From the NCBI GenBank assembly GCA_950295325.1, contig OX485804.1:372001-436000 (forward strand): a stretch of 64,000 bases of DNA. The letters are read 5' to 3'. The position numbers and the translations under genes are program-made. The notes under the pieces are model-generated. The model worked only from the letters and a program-made list of their open reading frames with translations, was not told the DNA's origin and searched no databases. The DNA comes from Polytrichum commune (Eukaryota; Streptophyta; Polytrichopsida; Polytrichales; Polytrichaceae). This document shows, piece by piece, positions 46,166-56,148 of the stretch; position 1 is the stretch's first letter; each line of letters starts with the position of its first letter.

Positions 46166-47488
46166 TCACATGTAAGATTCCCCTCTCTTTTGCCACAAAT
46201 GCTCGATCAAGTCATTCCGCAAAGAGAAGTGACTGTCTGCGTTCTCTATTTCCCTAGTCCCTTCCCGGAGCTCCACGAATGACAATCCTCCACCCATACG
46301 GCCTCCCATGAGTCCCACATCAAAGTAAGGTTCCAAGTCTAAACCACTCTCGTCCTGTATTATCATGTTGTGCATGATAACACATGCTTGAATGATGTCG
46401 GTCATAGCCTCAATGTCCCACTGTCGACAAGGGTTGCGCAAGATCTCCCATCGTGCCTGAAGGACACCGAATGCCCTCTCCACGTCCTTTCTTGCCCCTT
46501 CTTGCATCTTCGCAAAATGTTTTTTCTTCTCTTCTTGAGCCTCATGGATCGTTTGAACAAAACAAGACCATGGGGGGTATATCCCATCCGTGAGGAGGTA
46601 ATAACGGGGGTAAACATTACCATTCACCGTGAAGTTCAAGTGTTGACCGTCACCACTGAGCATGTCTCTCACAATGGGAGACCGATCCAATACGTTGATG
46701 TCATTGTTTCCTCCGGGAAGGCCAAAAAAAGAATGCCAAATCCATAGGGATTGATCTGCAATTGCCTCCAGAATCACAGAGCGCTTCTTATCTTTGTCTT
46801 GGAATTGCCCTTGCCATGCAACGGGGCAGTTCTTCCACTGCCAATGCATGCAATCCAGTGAAGCAAACATGCCAGGGAATCCTCTGTGGGTGTTAATTTG
46901 TAATTGTTTTTGAAGATCCGATTCTGTGGGAATGCGAAGGTATTCACTCTCAAAGCAGTGGCGAATGGCATTCACAAAGCGACGCATTGCTTCAGTTGCA
47001 GTACTCTCTCCTAAACGACAATATTCATCGGTTGCATCAGCAGCAACACCATACGCTAGCATCCTAATAGCTGCTGTGCACTTTTGAAGAGAAGACAATC
47101 CTAGTCTCCCCAAGCCATCGCGTTTTTGGACAAAGTATGAATCAAAAGCAGTCACGGAGTCTACAATCCTCAGAAACAAATCCCTGCGCATCCTGAACCG
47201 ACGACGGAACTTGACATTGTCGAAAACAGGAATAGGAGCAAAGTAATCTCGAACCAAGTGTTCATGCCACAACTCCCTGTCTCTGTGCACAAACGCCCTC
47301 CCCATGCAGCTCCCTCTTCTTGGCCTCTGCCTCATCTCTTCATCAGATTCACTTGAATCTTGGTGGATTGCTGCAAGAAAATGCTCCTGGAGCTCGTCAT
47401 CGGAATCATCCAGAGCTTGTTGAATAGCACCTGCAAGTTCAGCCCGCCATTGATCCATGAATGTGCGTTCTCTATAATCTGCAACCAC
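46166..47488 (-). CDS. PIF/Harbinger DDE transposase (DDE_Tnp_4), 440 aa
   Basis: A single uninterrupted ORF begins at ATG 47488 (MVADYRERTFMDQW); a second in-frame ATG follows ten codons later. A helix-rich N-terminus (FRRRFRMRRDLFLRIVDSV) precedes the RNase-H-like catalytic core. Catalytic residues fit the family: D212 in SLDCMHWQW, D301 in LLTDGIYPPW and E337 in GARKDVERAFGVLQARW. The LGESTATEAMRRFV block is also typical. Length is normal for plant members. It cuts and inserts the element at TWA-type sites together with ORF1. Nothing in the sequence suggests inactivation. Host genes of the ALP1/HARBI1 type share this fold, but the surrounding TIRs and ORF1 identify it as a transposon gene. 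Confidence 0.95.
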   Translation of the reverse strand: MVADYRERTFMDQWRAELAGAIQQALDDSDDELQEHFLAAIHQDSSESDEEMRQRPRRGSCMGRAFVHRDRELWHEHLVRDYFAPIPVFDNVKFRRRFRMRRDLFLRIVDSVTAFDSYFVQKRDGLGRLGLSSLQKCTAAIRMLAYGVAADATDEYCRLGESTATEAMRRFVNAIRHCFESEYLRIPTESDLQKQLQINTHRGFPGMFASLDCMHWQWKNCPVAWQGQFQDKDKKRSVILEAIADQSLWIWHSFFGLPGGNNDINVLDRSPIVRDMLSGDGQHLNFTVNGNVYPRYYLLTDGIYPPWSCFVQTIHEAQEEKKKHFAKMQEGARKDVERAFGVLQARWEILRNPCRQWDIEAMTDIIQACVIMHNMIIQDESGLDLEPYFDVGLMGGRMGGGLSFVELREGTREIENADSHFSLRNDLIEHLWQKRGESYM

Positions 47489-47638
47489 TTCGAACTTCGG
47501 AGGAGCAGATGAATCCTGAGTTCACTGCGGCGTCGAAGTCCCTGGAGCAGCGGCGACACCTTCCTGGAGCAGCGGCGTCGAAGCCCCTGGAGCACAGACA
47601 GAAGGTTGACGTGGCCAGCCCGATGGTTGACGTGGCAC

Positions 47639-47657
47639 ATTTAGGGTTTAGGGTAAA
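47639..47657 (-). promoter_or_regulatory. Telo-box-like motif upstream of the Harbinger transposase
   Basis: The minus strand carries two overlapping copies of ACCCTAAA about 150 bp upstream of the transposase ATG. Telo-boxes (AAACCCTA) are common in plant promoters active in dividing cells; a role here is inference. Confidence 0.4.
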
Positions 47658-47757
47658 GAGCCAGCGTTGGCTCCCGATGCGCAGAACTGGGGACGCTGTT
47701 CTTGCGAGTCCAGAAGACAGACGTGACATATAGGATGCCGGGCCCATTTGGCGTGTA

Positions 47758-47773
47758 TGGATTGAAGATGCTC
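47758..47773 (-). repeat. Right TIR of the Harbinger element
   Basis: The minus strand reads GAGCATCTTCAATCCA; the element is followed by TTA at 47774-47776. Confidence 0.93.
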
Positions 47774-47776
47774 TTA

Positions 47777-50275
47777 CATGCGCATAAAATGGTGGAGCAC
47801 ATGTTCCTCCTTTTTTGGAGTGATTTGAGACCATTAAACATGAAAACTCTACAAGTTTGAGTTCAAAACATGACCTTGAATACCAATCGAAACAAAAGCA
47901 AGGACCAATCTTGAGACAAAGCTCCACCACGAAAGACACATGTAAGGATGCATAATTACTTACCTTGGCCCACCAAATTTGCAAGCTTGAGCTTGAGCTC
48001 AAAGTTTGTGCATGGCAAGGGTATTAACAATTAATTGGTCAAGTACATAATTTCCACTTCACCATTTGTTGCCTTCCATCATTGACCATGCGTGTGTTGA
48101 TCCAATGCGCCATGAAGACCCTCCCCTAGTTCTTTCATGCCAACATGTCCTTCAACTCCAATATGGTAGATACTTGGGAACCTACCAAGAAAACATGTTC
48201 TCAAAAATGACATGTGACAACTTTGTAATTTTTGCCCACTCAAACAAATTGACAACTCCCTCCACCTCCTCTCATGTTGCAAAAACAAACACTTGTTAGA
48301 CAACCTCCACACCAATCGGCATAATGAAGAAATACATGCACTAGCTAAGAACCTATCGGCGCATCCCACCACAAGTTGTTGCGCACTCATAAGTGTTGGC
48401 AAATTCAAAAATTATGCACCTAGTGTTTCAAAAGTGGCATTTGGATACATTTATGTGATTTCACTAGGACTGATTTGGGGTTGATGATATGGCAAATGGT
48501 GCATGCTCCTGTTGGCGGGGATGGAGGTTTCATGTTGTCAATTTTGAATCGTATCCTTGGGCTTATCCTTTGCCCCCCGCCTGCCGTACTTTCCCACTCC
48601 TTTGCATGTAATGGAAGCCTCATATGACTCGACTCTAACACCTTCTAATGCCTCATATTTGTTAGTGGTAGGTGGCCCCACCTTTCCATCTCAGTTCTCC
48701 AGTTTGCAGATAGATAGATAGAAACTCCGGTCCCTATTCAAAGGGGCTGGCGTGAATGAAGTGTCCGTTCGTATTGTCAAATGACCCGATGCCCACCAGA
48801 CAAGGGGAAATTTGGACAATACTACTCTCCCCTTCCGGGGATGGACACTATAGTAACCGGAGAAAAAAATAAAAATAAAAATAAAAATAAAGGTAACCCT
48901 CCTTAGTTGATTAGCGCGCAGTTGCGTCAGTGTTATAGTATAAGATGTAGTTTGTTGTGTTTGGTGAACGCCAAGTCATGTTTCCAGTTTGCACACATAA
49001 GTAGTGTGACAGTTTGCACACATAAGTAGTGTGACAATTTGTTTTCCTCTATGTACACGTTGTTGTAGCAGCATGTATACTTTGGTTTTATGATTGCAAG
49101 ATGTCAATGTTGCAAGGTAGTATGGGATGTGTAGATGGTAAGGTGTGAGTAAAGGTAGAGGGTGTTGTGAATCCTTATGTTGATCCTTTGTGTGGTGAAG
49201 TCCCTAAGATTACATTCGATAGAAAATATGTTGTTTCTAATCAAACATTTGCATGGACATATGGACTCTGCAACACTAGTCTTCACAACACCTAAAAGGC
49301 TATTCACATGGGTCTTCATTGCACAAAAGAAGCGGTCACAACTTTTTTTTTGTCCCTCTTTTAAATAAAAATGGCTATAGGTATACTCACTCAAAGGAAG
49401 AGGAGCTCATTGCTAGAGTGGAAAGAAATAGATAATTACACACCAAAAGACAAGTGGAAAAGGTTCGGATGGCACAACCCCGTACTACCTGCCATACATG
49501 TGACAACCAAGCATTTTGCCTAGGTTGGTGTTTTGTGACATGTCATGCAAAATAGGTATAAGATGTATGCACATGTTTACTAACTCAAGAGGGGGGGGGG
49601 GTTAAGGTGGGATCTACACTAACTCTTGTATTTAATGTCATATGGTATTTTAGGTCATTGTGGAAACTTTTCTAGTGACACATTTTATGAATAAGTTTAC
49701 AAGTATTGTCATCCCAACTTTCTCTTTGTTCATTCAAATACCAATCATTCAGAGTTTTTTATTTTTTTATTTTTATTTTTTTTAAATAATTTTGGAACTT
49801 CACATTTATGTGATGAGATATTGTCATGTATGATTGAATTTTGGATGAAAAATCACTTTGTGATATTTGCAAATGACATTTTTTGCAAATATTGTAAATG
49901 TGTAATGCCCAATTTTTTCTCAGAAGGAATGACAAATGATGTTAGGTTTACAATTAGTGTTGGTGACACTACATGTGCAGCAAGACAATAGAATCGGTGA
50001 CTCTAAATTTAATACTTAACTATACAGAGGTTGAAAAGTTTCAGTTCCTCTCACTAGCCATTTTTATTGTTTTCATTTTACATGAAATAAAAGTGATTAT
50101 CCGTTATACCTTATATCTGATGTAATATGTAAAAGCAATGATATGACCTGTCCATTTGAAACATTATTCAGCATGAATTGTAGGTAGAAATAAGTTTTTG
50201 GGTGAGGAGGATTATTTAATAATGATAATAAAAGGACAGTAAACCATGATATGGAGCGGGTAACGAGGAAGAGAC
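47777..50275. other. Non-coding stretch with simple repeats
   Basis: No supported gene. A 26-bp tandem duplication starts at 48985 (CAGTTTGCACACATAAGTAG). (AAAAT)n lies near 48866-48891 and a G10 run near 49591-49600. Poly-T-rich DNA lies at 49758-49785. Confidence 0.5.
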
Positions 50276-50362
50276 CTGGAGGGATTTCTTTAGGAGCTGC
50301 CCTAAGTCCAGTCTCAAAAATTTGTTTCACAACTCCAACATTGGAGGACATTTCCGGCATGA

Positions 50363-50370
50363 GGTCCAAC
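50363..50370. repeat. hAT target-site duplication, left copy
   Basis: GGTCCAAC, identical to 51730-51737. Eight bases is the duplication length made by hAT transposases. Confidence 0.95.
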
Positions 50371-51729
50371 CAGTGTTCAAGATTGAAGCCCTCATATGAG
50401 TTTCATTTTGAAGGGCTCTAAAATTTGAGCCCTTCGGTTGAAGGGCTAGTTCAAATTCAAGACGTCAATTCAGTAATATAGAAATAAAATATAAAAAACT
50501 CATATTAAACTTATGCATGATTTATATGGTGCATGCTTCCAATACAATGTGAAGAATTAAGAATCAACCATCTAACTCCACCTCTTCTAGTGATAATGCC
50601 CTACGCTTGTTGGTTCTTGTGCCAATTTTCCAAGATTCAAAAATACTATCCCAATCCATGAATTCAACTCCTAACCCATTTAGACTAACCCTCATTAAAG
50701 CATCTAGTGTGTCAAGGTTGAGTCTAGTTCTCCTTTCACTCTTAACCCAATTTTGCTTTGAAAAACCACGCTCACAAACAGCAGTGCTAGTTGGGATCAC
50801 AAGTATGGCTTGCCATAGCGACATCATAGTTGGCCAATTAATCATGAACTCCCGGTCATTGCCACAAAAAACCCAAGCTTCTTGCATACTTCGGCGTTCA
50901 CAAACGGAACATAACATCTCCACGAATTCTAGCAATTCCGCATTGCATTGATTAACAAGGTCATCGCTCCAACAGAAATGTGTCACCAACCGGTTCAACC
51001 ATTGTTCCGTTAATGTCCCTCTGTCCAATTCATCTACGGGATAGTGCTTCGGGCTAAAAAGCCGGGCCGCATTGAAAATGGACAAGTCAGGAAATCGATC
51101 ATTGAGTGAATCGATGATCTTCTGCACATACTGCCTCCCCAACATGATGCATGCCTCCAATGAGCCTCCTACGTCACACTCGGGCATGGAATCATAATGC
51201 AAGATATGCATTTTTTCACACCCAAAACTATCAACATACAATATCTGCCCATTGGGTACCACCTCGCGGAGAAACTTTCCTAGGTGTTTGGTTGTCAGGC
51301 CAAAACTTACACCCAGATAGTGTCTACGAAACAAGCTGATTGTTACATCAATCGTAGAAGCTATGCTAGTGATATCTACAAGATCAAACTGAAACTTGCG
51401 ATTGACCTTATTCAACTAGCATGTATCAGCTAGCATGTGAATGAAAAATTGACCTTATATCAGCTAGCATGTGAATGAAAAATTGGAACTGAAGAGAAGT
51501 TAGATCCTTGTACCATGTGGGTTCTTCAACCTCCCAAAGTTACCATGTACAGCGACCTCCTCGTCACTGTAGCGCTACAGTGTTGACGGGTGTAAAATTT
51601 TTGAAGACGTCAAGTGAAGTTTTCATTTTGAGTTTGGGGTTGCATTTTGAAGGGCTGTTTTGAGAGAGGTATATTTTGAAGGGCCAAAACGCGTTTGAAG
51701 GGCATTGAAGACTTCAATCTTGAACACTG
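50371..51729. mobile_element. hAT DNA transposon, internally truncated (1,359 bp)
   Basis: The TIRs are 18 bp and perfect: CAGTGTTCAAGATTGAAG at the left, and the same on the minus strand at the right. An exact 8-bp target duplication flanks both. Several TTGAAGGGC motifs lie in both subterminal regions, like hAT transposase binding sites. The single coding segment covers only the C-terminal part of a transposase, so the element is non-autonomous. Perfect ends suggest insertion was not very old. Confidence 0.95.
50564..51415 (-). pseudogene. hAT transposase C-terminal fragment with hATC dimerisation domain
   Basis: Open for 283 codons; the first codon is TTG and a TAG lies immediately upstream, so no proper start exists. 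The C-terminal hATC region is clear: WPTMMSLWQAILVIPTSTAV, CERGFSKQN, then KSERRTRLNLDTLDALMRV, resembling ZNF862-like hAT proteins. The BED zinc finger and most of the catalytic core are missing. Just upstream, 51424-51483, an about 35-bp segment (ATCAGCTAGCATGTGAATGA) is duplicated in tandem. The fragment cannot be an active transposase on its own; a dimerisation-only product is conceivable but unsupported. Confidence 0.9.
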
Positions 51730-51737
51730 GGTCCAAC
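51730..51737. repeat. hAT target-site duplication, right copy
   Basis: GGTCCAAC, identical to 50363-50370. Confidence 0.95.
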
Positions 51738-51754
51738 TGGCCAATGGACTTTGA

Positions 51755-52129
51755 CTAAGCATAACTTTATAACATTATCAAGCAATGTGCATTCATTCAT
51801 GTGGACACCAAAAATATAACCATGGACACACAATCTTAATATGCACTAGTTGCGGCATTCATAATTATATTTTTAGGGCCCGCATGAATGAACCCACATT
51901 ACATAATAATTCTATGTTGATCATAGAGAGTCCAAACCAATATTTTAGACATGGAGTAGCACTCTATATGTGACGAAGCAAATGAACATCAACATTTTTT
52001 GAGGGTCCAAGGTCAACTATATATAGTCATCCATATATAGAAAACATCACTATTTTTTTGGTTGCCCCTACTTAACTGACATTTGGATATATTTGGACAA
52101 ACCACTTGTCCAAAAAACCTAAAAAACCT
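51755..52129. other. No gene seen
   Basis: AT-rich sequence between the hAT element and the dispersed repeat; no ORF with a recognisable domain. Confidence 0.4.
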
Positions 52130-52300
52130 AACAAATGACAACTACAAAAACAACAACACAATAATTATAACTTTGAATGTTTGTATTCCATTTTCGCCAA
52201 CCACCATATTTGTGTAGTGTTGCGATCTAGTGTACGTCATGTTGGCGGTTGGAATTGTCCAATATTCATGCAAAATTCCAAATATACTTAAGTCTTATCT
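52130..52300. repeat. Dispersed repeat, family B copy 2
   Basis: Direct-orientation match to 14990-15190 (CACCATATTTGTGTAGTG, TTGCGATCTAGTGTACGTCA). It is diverged, about three quarters identical by eye. Confidence 0.75.
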
Positions 52301-54685
52301 TTGGATAATTAAACGTTGACACCATTGATTTTTGTGAGATTTCAATGGATTTTGGATTTTCTTGGAACAAAAGATGTGTGTTAATTCTAGGTAACACAAA
52401 CAAAGGCCTGATCATAAAAATAAATAAATAAATTTGATTCAAAATGGTTGAAGGCTACATAACAATGTGTTTGATATGAAATTCAATTAACCCAAGTAAC
52501 ATTGGACCATGGGGCAAGAAAGCATTAAGCCTTAATATTTGTCGAGATCACCATCTGATTATGAGATCGTTCCTCTAACCCATGTAGCACTCTAAAGTTG
52601 GAGGTCCTTTTTGATAAGGGAATATATTTTGGGGGAGTGTTCAAGGTTTTGGTTTAGGTTCAAAGTGTAGTGAAGAGAATTAACCTTTAGTGTACCGGCG
52701 GTAAAGATGTTCATTATCCAACGGGTGAATCCAATCCGGTCCATGTTGAGAGTTTGGGCCATGAAAAAGCTCGTACCGATTTCTTCAAGTTGGCCCGAAG
52801 TTTTGGCGCCAATATTATGCCACCTAAGACGCCACATGGGATGAGTGAGTGTTCATGCCCAACCCTAGTATAAAGCCCTTGGGCCAAATTTGATGAAATC
52901 GAGCGGTCTTATTGAACCAAATTTTTAGGCTTCGGGCCGGCCCTCAATCCAGCCCCAAGTGTAACTTGGCCCTAAGGGCCACTTCACACACGAGACTGAG
53001 AGCTTGTGACCAATATACTTCAAGCACTCTCATTGGTAGAAAAAGGTAAAATTGGTCCAAGTTCGCTTCACACTACGCTTGAGGGACCAACGGAGTAGGG
53101 GCCATTCACAGTTGGGGTACTACTTTTGGCCATCTAACGGAAAACGGATTTTTTTGGATAACTTCACATGCTTGGTATGCTTAGATTTGTATTGTGAAGC
53201 ATATTTTGGATCATACCTACATTTCATACTCCATATCGAGTACACTGACAAAGTTAATTTAGAAGGAATAGGGTCATCTAAGATATCCTTTTGATTCCTT
53301 AAAGGACATTCACGAGTGATGTCTTAATTGTTCACCTTAGGATCAAGGAATGAAAAGGACAACAAGAATCAATCGAAACGATCCCAAATTTTTTCCTCAC
53401 ACTCATCGTTCAAGTGTGTACCAATAGAACCAAATATGTATTGAATAGCAATTGCCCAACTTTACATGTGGCACCAAACATGTCCAAATATACATATACT
53501 CACGGCCACATGTAAAAGGAACGTCTAGTATTAGAATTGGACAAAAAAATTTATATGAATGGACACATGAAACTTTTACCAAGGTACCAAGATACATAAC
53601 AGGAAATAATTGACCACCAATACACACCTAAATAGCAAAAAAATGCCACTGATGTGGCCTAGGGTTTAGGGTTTAGGGTGATTATTAAATAATAATAATA
53701 AAATTTCTTGATAAAGCTTATGAACTATGTACTTATTTATGTAAAATTTATTGATCAAATAATAGTAAATCATGATAAAAACCAAGATCAATGCAAGAAA
53801 GTCCTTAAGTCCTTTGTCCCAAAAGTAGTACCCCAACCGTGAATGGCCCCAGTATGTGAATGTAAGATGGCTGTAAAGTCTACATGGATTCCTACATGGC
53901 ATCAAATGGATCATGTTAAAGATCACTTGCATTATTTTCAAAATCACCTCTTGGAAGAGGCCTAACACAAAACCAGAAGACCATGGCACTGCGAACGCTC
54001 ACAACCGTTGGTTTATTTTATTTTATCATGTGACCCGCATGAAAAGAAATTCATTGAAATGACATTTGGTTGAGGGCCTGGTAACATATGACTTCACGCA
54101 ATACTTGAGATCCGTTACCATACTACATGATTTTGGAGGTGGCTTGGGACAACCAATGGACACTTTCTTTTGGGCTCTCACAATTTCATAGTCACGGCTC
54201 TTGGCTCGTGTGTGAGGTGGCCCTAACTAATGAACGGGGAGTACCGAACTTTAGTTACGAGCTAGCCGGAATTTTTGGGAGATTTCCGAATGAGTTCGCA
54301 ATGATTCGGATGAGGTACCGACTTAAAATTGTTAAGGTCGGAAATTGACCGGTTCAAATGAGAAAAGATCGGCAATATAGCCGGTTGAGGCATCATATTT
54401 TAGGATATTTACCGAGCCAATTTTTAAATTTTAGGCAAGTAGCCGAAGGGACTAGGGATAGGGTGGAAATTTCTACTAGGGTAATAATAGAGTCATAACT
54501 CATAAGGTCAAGAACCATGGAGGCTAATTAATTTAGGGTTGGTTCCGTTCACTGGGCCGATTAGGGTTTTGAGGCTCTAAGCACCCAAGGACCCTCTCTC
54601 ACGAGTATAAGGAGTTTGAGTCCCTTGTGCAAAGTATCTCACTCCTCTACTGGGATTTTTCTCTGTGCTCGTTCGCTACTGCTCT
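52301..54685. other. Non-coding stretch with repeat relics
   Basis: Besides the inverted pair at 53098/53815, no gene is supported. Positions 53659-53681 hold about 2.5 TTTAGGG units, the plant telomere repeat, as a short interstitial tract. Confidence 0.45.
53098..53851. repeat. Inverted repeat pair (~33 bp arms)
   Basis: 53098-53129 (GGGGCCATTCACAGTTGGGG then TACTACTTTTGG) is repeated in inverted orientation at 53816-53848 with one or two mismatches. Weaker similarity continues inward. The 750-bp unit may be a decayed foldback element, or two copies of a repeat in opposite orientation. Confidence 0.7.
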
Positions 54686-54870
54686 TCCGCTTCTGTTTGC
54701 GGCGATCGTATGTTTGTGCATCCATCTGTGATTCCTCTTCTGTTTGCGGCGATCATTTGTTTGTGCTCCACCTGCGATCTACTGGAATCCACTTTGTTTG
54801 TGCGATTTCTCTTTGTTTGCGGCGATCGTTTGTTCCTGCATCCACCTGCGGCGATCCACCTGCGATCTAG
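54686..54870. repeat. Degenerate tandem repeat
   Basis: About four copies of a TGTTTGCGGCGATCGTTTGT plus CATCCACCTGCGAT-like unit of variable length; this creates overlapping Cys/Ser-rich ORFs that are not genes. Confidence 0.8.
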
Positions 54871-54904
54871 TTGGAGACATGTGTTTCGGAGGTCCAGTTC
54901 GGAG

Positions 54905-55075
54905 GTCAGGGACTCCATAATCATCAGGTTCGAACTTACTCCAATTCGGTGCATCTTGCGCTCAACTTTTCAATCCTCTGGAGTTTAATTGCCCCCCTGC
55001 AGTGATTAGTGTGCTTCGGGATCAGGGTATATCATATACCAACTGTCTCAATCATACAAGAACATTGTGTCATTT
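54905..55075. repeat. 171-bp direct repeat, copy 1
   Basis: Starts GTCAGGGACTCCATAATCAT and ends ACATTGTGTCATTT. It differs from 55978-56148 at only a few positions. Confidence 0.93.
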
Positions 55076-55522
55076 ATTCGCACACGGTTACCCCCTGGAC
55101 CCACTTTGGTGACACGATGACCACGTTAGGTTTCGACCTGTGATGCCTCAAGTTCATGAAGTGGTCACCCGTTTTTATGAACGTGCTTGTGTTCTGGAAA
55201 ATCAGCTGTTTTGATGTGCTTGATTCTTTTGGTATGTCATGCTAGTGAAGCCATTTCTGTGGACAACGTATATAATGGTTCCACTTCTTGGGTAAGGAAA
55301 CTGAGAGATTTCATGTGCTCGACATTAGTTACCGAGGGTTCCTGTGTTCAGCTTTGGCAGCAGATTCTGTCCTTCTAATGAGTGCTTCAAGAATACTCCT
55401 TGATGAAAGTGAACACATCAGCAAGGTACAGTCCTAGTGTAATTAGTCTGACTCTTAATCTTATCACGACATATTGAAGAAATTGTTTGAGCTTCTACAA
55501 GTGCAGTGGTAGTCATCCCCTA
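55076..55522. other. No gene seen
   Basis: Sequence between the direct-repeat copy and the GC-rich MITE. A 62-codon frame at 55187 has no recognisable domain. Confidence 0.35.
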
Positions 55523-55866
55523 ACATTACCCAACCCAAACGTCTTAACTCCGGCGCGGAGTTCGATGCGGCTCCGGGGAGGTTCGGATGCCAGCTCCGGT
55601 GGGTCCATTTTTCTGGCCCTCCCCGTTTTGGCCCCTTAATGATTTTTTTTGGTTTTTTTTTGCTAAATTTGGGTTCTACGGCCCCAAATTACTCTAGGAG
55701 GCCCCTTATGAGATCAAGTAAGGCCCCACCCAATCAAAAAAATAGGGGGCAATTTTTGCCCCAACCCACCCGAACCCACCGGAGCTGGCATCCGAACCTC
55801 CCCGGAGCCGCATCGGAGCCGCATCGAACTCCGCGCCGGAGTTAAGACGTTTGGGTTGGGTAATGT
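55523..55866. mobile_element. GC-rich palindromic MITE (344 bp)
   Basis: The arms of about 85-90 bp (55523-55609 and 55775-55866) are almost perfect inverted copies, starting ACATTACCCAACCCAAACGT and running through CCGGCGCGGAGTTCGATGCG. The right arm carries one extra 15-bp unit (GCATCGGAGCC...). No ORF. The palindrome reaches the very ends, so the target-site duplication (TA is possible) cannot be fixed. Confidence 0.85.
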
Positions 55867-55977
55867 CATCCGTAGTCATCACGTGTTGTAGAAGTATGCA
55901 GGTTAGGGATATCTATCGTGTCCCCATCATCTGCTATAAATTCTCCTTGTCTCTATATATCAAACTGATAGAAATAT

Positions 55978-56148
55978 GTCAGGGACTCCATAATCATCAG
56001 GTTCGAACTCACTCCAATTCGGTGCATCTTGCGCTCAGCTTTTCGATCCTCTGGAGTTTAATTGCCCCCCTGCAGTGATTCGTGTGCTTCGAGATCAGGG
56101 TATATCATATACCAACTGTCTCAATCATACAAAAACATTGTGTCATTT
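55978..56148. repeat. 171-bp direct repeat, copy 2
   Basis: Second copy of 54905-55075, 1,073 bp downstream. The GC-rich MITE lies between the two copies. Confidence 0.93.

Larger units (their letters stand above)
43185..47773. mobile_element. Complete PIF/Harbinger DNA transposon (4,589 bp)
   Basis: The left end begins GAGCATCTTCAATGCA and the right end, on the minus strand, GAGCATCTTCAATCCA: a 16-bp TIR with one mismatch. Both ends are flanked by TTA (43182-43184 and 47774-47776), the 3-bp target duplication typical of the superfamily. Inside are the two expected convergent genes, a Myb/NAM-associated ORF1 (plus) and a DDE transposase (minus), both uninterrupted. An extra split ORF lies between them. 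Intact ORFs and matching ends suggest a fairly young, possibly mobile copy. Confidence 0.93.
50276..51754 (-). pseudogene. Exon-like segment split by the hAT element
   Basis: If the hAT element and one target copy are removed, the minus strand reads from an acceptor (TTATGCTTAG, exon start 51754) through LDLMPEMSSNVGVV and ETGLRAAPKEIPP to a donor (CCAG/GTCTCT, exon end 50276). The reading is open on both sides of the insertion. I do not recognise the gene, and no other exons were assigned. This model is inference from splice signals and open frame only. Confidence 0.35.

Noticed and set aside
53659-53681. Telomere
   Set aside because: Only about 2.5 TTTAGGG units; far too short, so an incidental interstitial tract.
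54616-54988. Cys/Ser-rich ORFs of 84-107 aa
   Set aside because: They are produced by a degenerate tandem repeat and overlap in several frames.
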